37,461 bases of DNA from contig CADCNV010000012.1 in assembly GCA_902802825.1 (NCBI GenBank), forward strand, positions 1 to 37,461, written 5' to 3'. Below the pieces are notes generated by a model. It ran no database searches. It had not been told where the DNA came from and worked only from the letters and a program-made list of their open reading frames with translations. This DNA is from an uncultured bacterium (GTDB lineage: Bacteria; Cyanobacteriota; Vampirovibrionia; Gastranaerophilales; Gastranaerophilaceae). The first letter of the stretch is position 1; each line of letters begins with the position of its first letter. The translations under genes and the position numbers were made by a program. Of the stretch, positions 34,154-37,461 are shown in pieces.

Positions 34154-34483
34154 ATGAAAAAAATACTTTATACAAAATTTCAATATATTGATGAACTTGT
34201 TGCTCAGTTAGGGGAGCAAAAGGAATTTAAACGCGCAATAAGGCGCAGTAATTTATATAAATTCTGGTCTAAAGTTGCGGGAGAAAAGTTCTCTGAGTAT
34301 TCAAAGCCATACTCAATGCTAAAAGGAAATGTTATGGTAATAGCTTGTAAAACGCCTATTGTCGCACAGGAACTGCTGTTGCGTAAAACAGAGCTTTTGA
34401 ATAAATTAAAGCCATATATCGAATCATTGAAAATGAATGTATCTGATCTCAAATTTGATTCCAAAAAATGGATTGAGGATTAA
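34154..34483 (+). CDS. DUF721 (DciA-like) protein
   Basis: 109 residues from the ATG at 34154; a TTG at 34139 would add five residues. No ribosome site clearly decides. The DUF721 pattern is visible: YKFWSKVAGEKFSEYSKPYSMLKGNVMVIACKTPIVAQELLLRKTELL in pieces (about 36-84). That is a W-x-x-VAGE-x-x-x-x-S-x-P core followed by a beta strand and the AQEL helix. DciA in this family loads replicative helicase DnaB in bacteria lacking DnaC/DnaI. Whether this short protein does so is inference. It is divergent from nrnA and upstream of dnaK. Confidence 0.78.
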   Translation: MKKILYTKFQYIDELVAQLGEQKEFKRAIRRSNLYKFWSKVAGEKFSEYSKPYSMLKGNVMVIACKTPIVAQELLLRKTELLNKLKPYIESLKMNVSDLKFDSKKWIED

Positions 34484-34581
34484 TAACTTTAATCCTTTAA
34501 AATTTTTGAATTGTTAATTTTTTGTTTATTTTTTTCAGAATTAAAAAAAATAGTGTTATAAAGAGAATATAAAATATATTA

Positions 34582-36485
<1,904 letters not shown>

Positions 36486-36502
36486 TAAGTTATTTCAAAA
36501 GT

Positions 36503-36537
36503 AAAAAAAGAGTACGGTTTGTCCGTACTCTTTTTTT
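36503..36537. terminator. Bidirectional terminator between dnaK and the metallopeptidase-like gene
   Basis: AAAAAAAGAGTACGG (36503-36517) pairs perfectly with CCGTACTCTTTTTTT (36523-36537) around a 5-base loop. A U-tract is available on either strand, serving both convergent genes. Confidence 0.95.
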
Positions 36538-36552
36538 ATATAATTTAACAGA

Positions 36553-37428
36553 TTATGCAACTTGTTTTGGATGTGCAATTGCATCTCTTACTTTATTAGC
36601 GGCATATGCTCCGACAGATAATAATAATGCCATACCGACGTAAGAGGCAGCTCCATATTTATTGGATTTAACAACTTTTTCATATAATTCAGGTTTTAGT
36701 AATTCTTTTGCAAGTTTATTCCCTCTGACAGAAGCCATAATTTCTTCGGCTACCATAGGCAATGCGGCTGCAAATGTTAATTTCCCAACATTATTTTTAA
36801 TAAATGTTGTAACTTTATCAAATGTTCCGGTCGGTTGTTCGCCTTCTGCCTTCGGGCGTTTCAATAATGCTGTCAATGCCAACATTCCGGATATAGCAAG
36901 TGAAAGTTTCCCTGCATTGTAAATATGTAACGCTTTCCAGAATTTACTTTTATTAAAGTTTATAGCATGACCAATTTCGTGGAATCCTGATAGACCCATC
37001 TTTTCTGTATTTATAAGGACTTTATTGCCAACAGGTGAAAAGCCGGCATTAAAACCTTCCTTTATCATATTATTAAAGGATTGGATATATTCATATGAAA
37101 AAGTTGATTGTCCTGTGCGGATCTTCTTAAATGAATCTTTAAGTAAGTCAAGAATATTTTTATAATTTTTTTCAGATTTGAAATTTATAATTTCTACAGT
37201 ATCTTTTAATCCGCTTTTGTTAAGTGCATTTTGTAGTGCGATCCCAATTTTAGTACTGTCTGCGGGGTTGTTGAGCTTACGCATTCTATTAATAAGCGGA
37301 TAAGAACTAAAACCACTGCAAGCACTTGCGGTCTCCTGTATAAGTCCTCCGGTAAGGACTGCTCCTGCTGTTGTCATAATTGTTGGTTTTCTGTATTGAG
37401 AGCCGTCATTAGTCTGAATTGTTGTCAT
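36553..37428 (-). CDS. Membrane-associated HEXXH protein (putative zinc metallopeptidase)
   Basis: 291 residues. The segment GLSGFHEIGHAINFNKS places His150-Glu151-x-x-His154 as a zinc site. MVAEEIMASVRGNKLAKELL (about 225-244) offers Glu228/229 as a plausible third ligand in gluzincin style, as in M48-like peptidases. Hydrophobic helices lie near 172-190 (between HEXXH and the Glu), 216-228 and 262-278, so the active site would sit at a membrane. The N-terminus is polar with a short apolar patch (18-30), not a clear signal peptide. AAGGAA precedes the ATG and TATAAT lies about 20 bases upstream. Family not assigned. Confidence 0.72.
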   Translation of the reverse strand: MTTIQTNDGSQYRKPTIMTTAGAVLTGGLIQETASACSGFSSYPLINRMRKLNNPADSTKIGIALQNALNKSGLKDTVEIINFKSEKNYKNILDLLKDSFKKIRTGQSTFSYEYIQSFNNMIKEGFNAGFSPVGNKVLINTEKMGLSGFHEIGHAINFNKSKFWKALHIYNAGKLSLAISGMLALTALLKRPKAEGEQPTGTFDKVTTFIKNNVGKLTFAAALPMVAEEIMASVRGNKLAKELLKPELYEKVVKSNKYGAASYVGMALLLSVGAYAANKVRDAIAHPKQVA

Positions 37429-37461
37429 AAAAATATTTCCTTCTACATTATACCTATATTT

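Overview
The window is about 37 kb of AT-rich, gene-dense bacterial chromosome. No phage, plasmid or CRISPR locus is visible. The gene set has a cyanobacterial flavour: bacterial-type GlgC, a group-3-like sigma factor, an Rqc2/NFACT protein and an AhcY with an NAD domain. There are no photosynthesis genes, and several small exported or membrane proteins seem lineage-specific. My best guess is a non-photosynthetic gut relative of Cyanobacteria (Melainabacteria/Vampirovibrionia, Gastranaerophilales type). This is inferred from protein style, not from a marker-gene tree.

Layout. 1-2041: end of a small unknown gene, a DegT-type sugar aminotransferase, and a 441-bp hairpin-rich element with 18-bp terminal inverted repeats. 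2042-6051: a degenerate HD-GYP protein, glgC, and a pair of overlapping unknown membrane proteins. 6040-7602: an anti-sigma factor behind a broken sigma-factor gene, then a C_GCAxxG_C_C protein. 7654-7872: tRNA-Leu(UAA) with a tRNA-like copy of its 5' end upstream. 7925-13248: patatin lipase, HEAT-like protein, CCA-adding enzyme, rsmE with a repeat inside its 3' end, and rqcH. 13347-20649: aspS, small proteins including an unannotated 30-residue membrane microprotein, a double-GNAT protein, mnmG and a TPR protein. 20779-24150: two exported paralogues, a lipoate ligase-like protein, and a tRNA with anticodon CAU carrying the same kind of upstream tRNA-like element. 24204-37428: CheR-like methyltransferase, ahcY, a giant GH13-like protein, metF, deoC, YihY, nrnA, a DUF721/DciA-like gene, dnaK and a zinc-metallopeptidase-like membrane protein.

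Functional links. Translation and tRNA biology dominate: aspS, mnmG, rsmE, rqcH, the CCA-adding enzyme and two tRNAs that lack an encoded CCA. glgC and the GH13-like protein suggest glycogen or alpha-glucan turnover. ahcY and metF serve the methyl cycle.

Three observations stand out. (1) Both tRNA genes here are preceded by a copy of their own first 11 nucleotides fused to a conserved hairpin that covaries between the two loci. (2) Eight genes share an exact architecture of a TANNNT box, six bases and ATG, with no Shine-Dalgarno, which points to leaderless mRNAs. (3) A 30-residue membrane protein has an ideal ribosome site and highly biased codons. All are read by eye; no searches were run.
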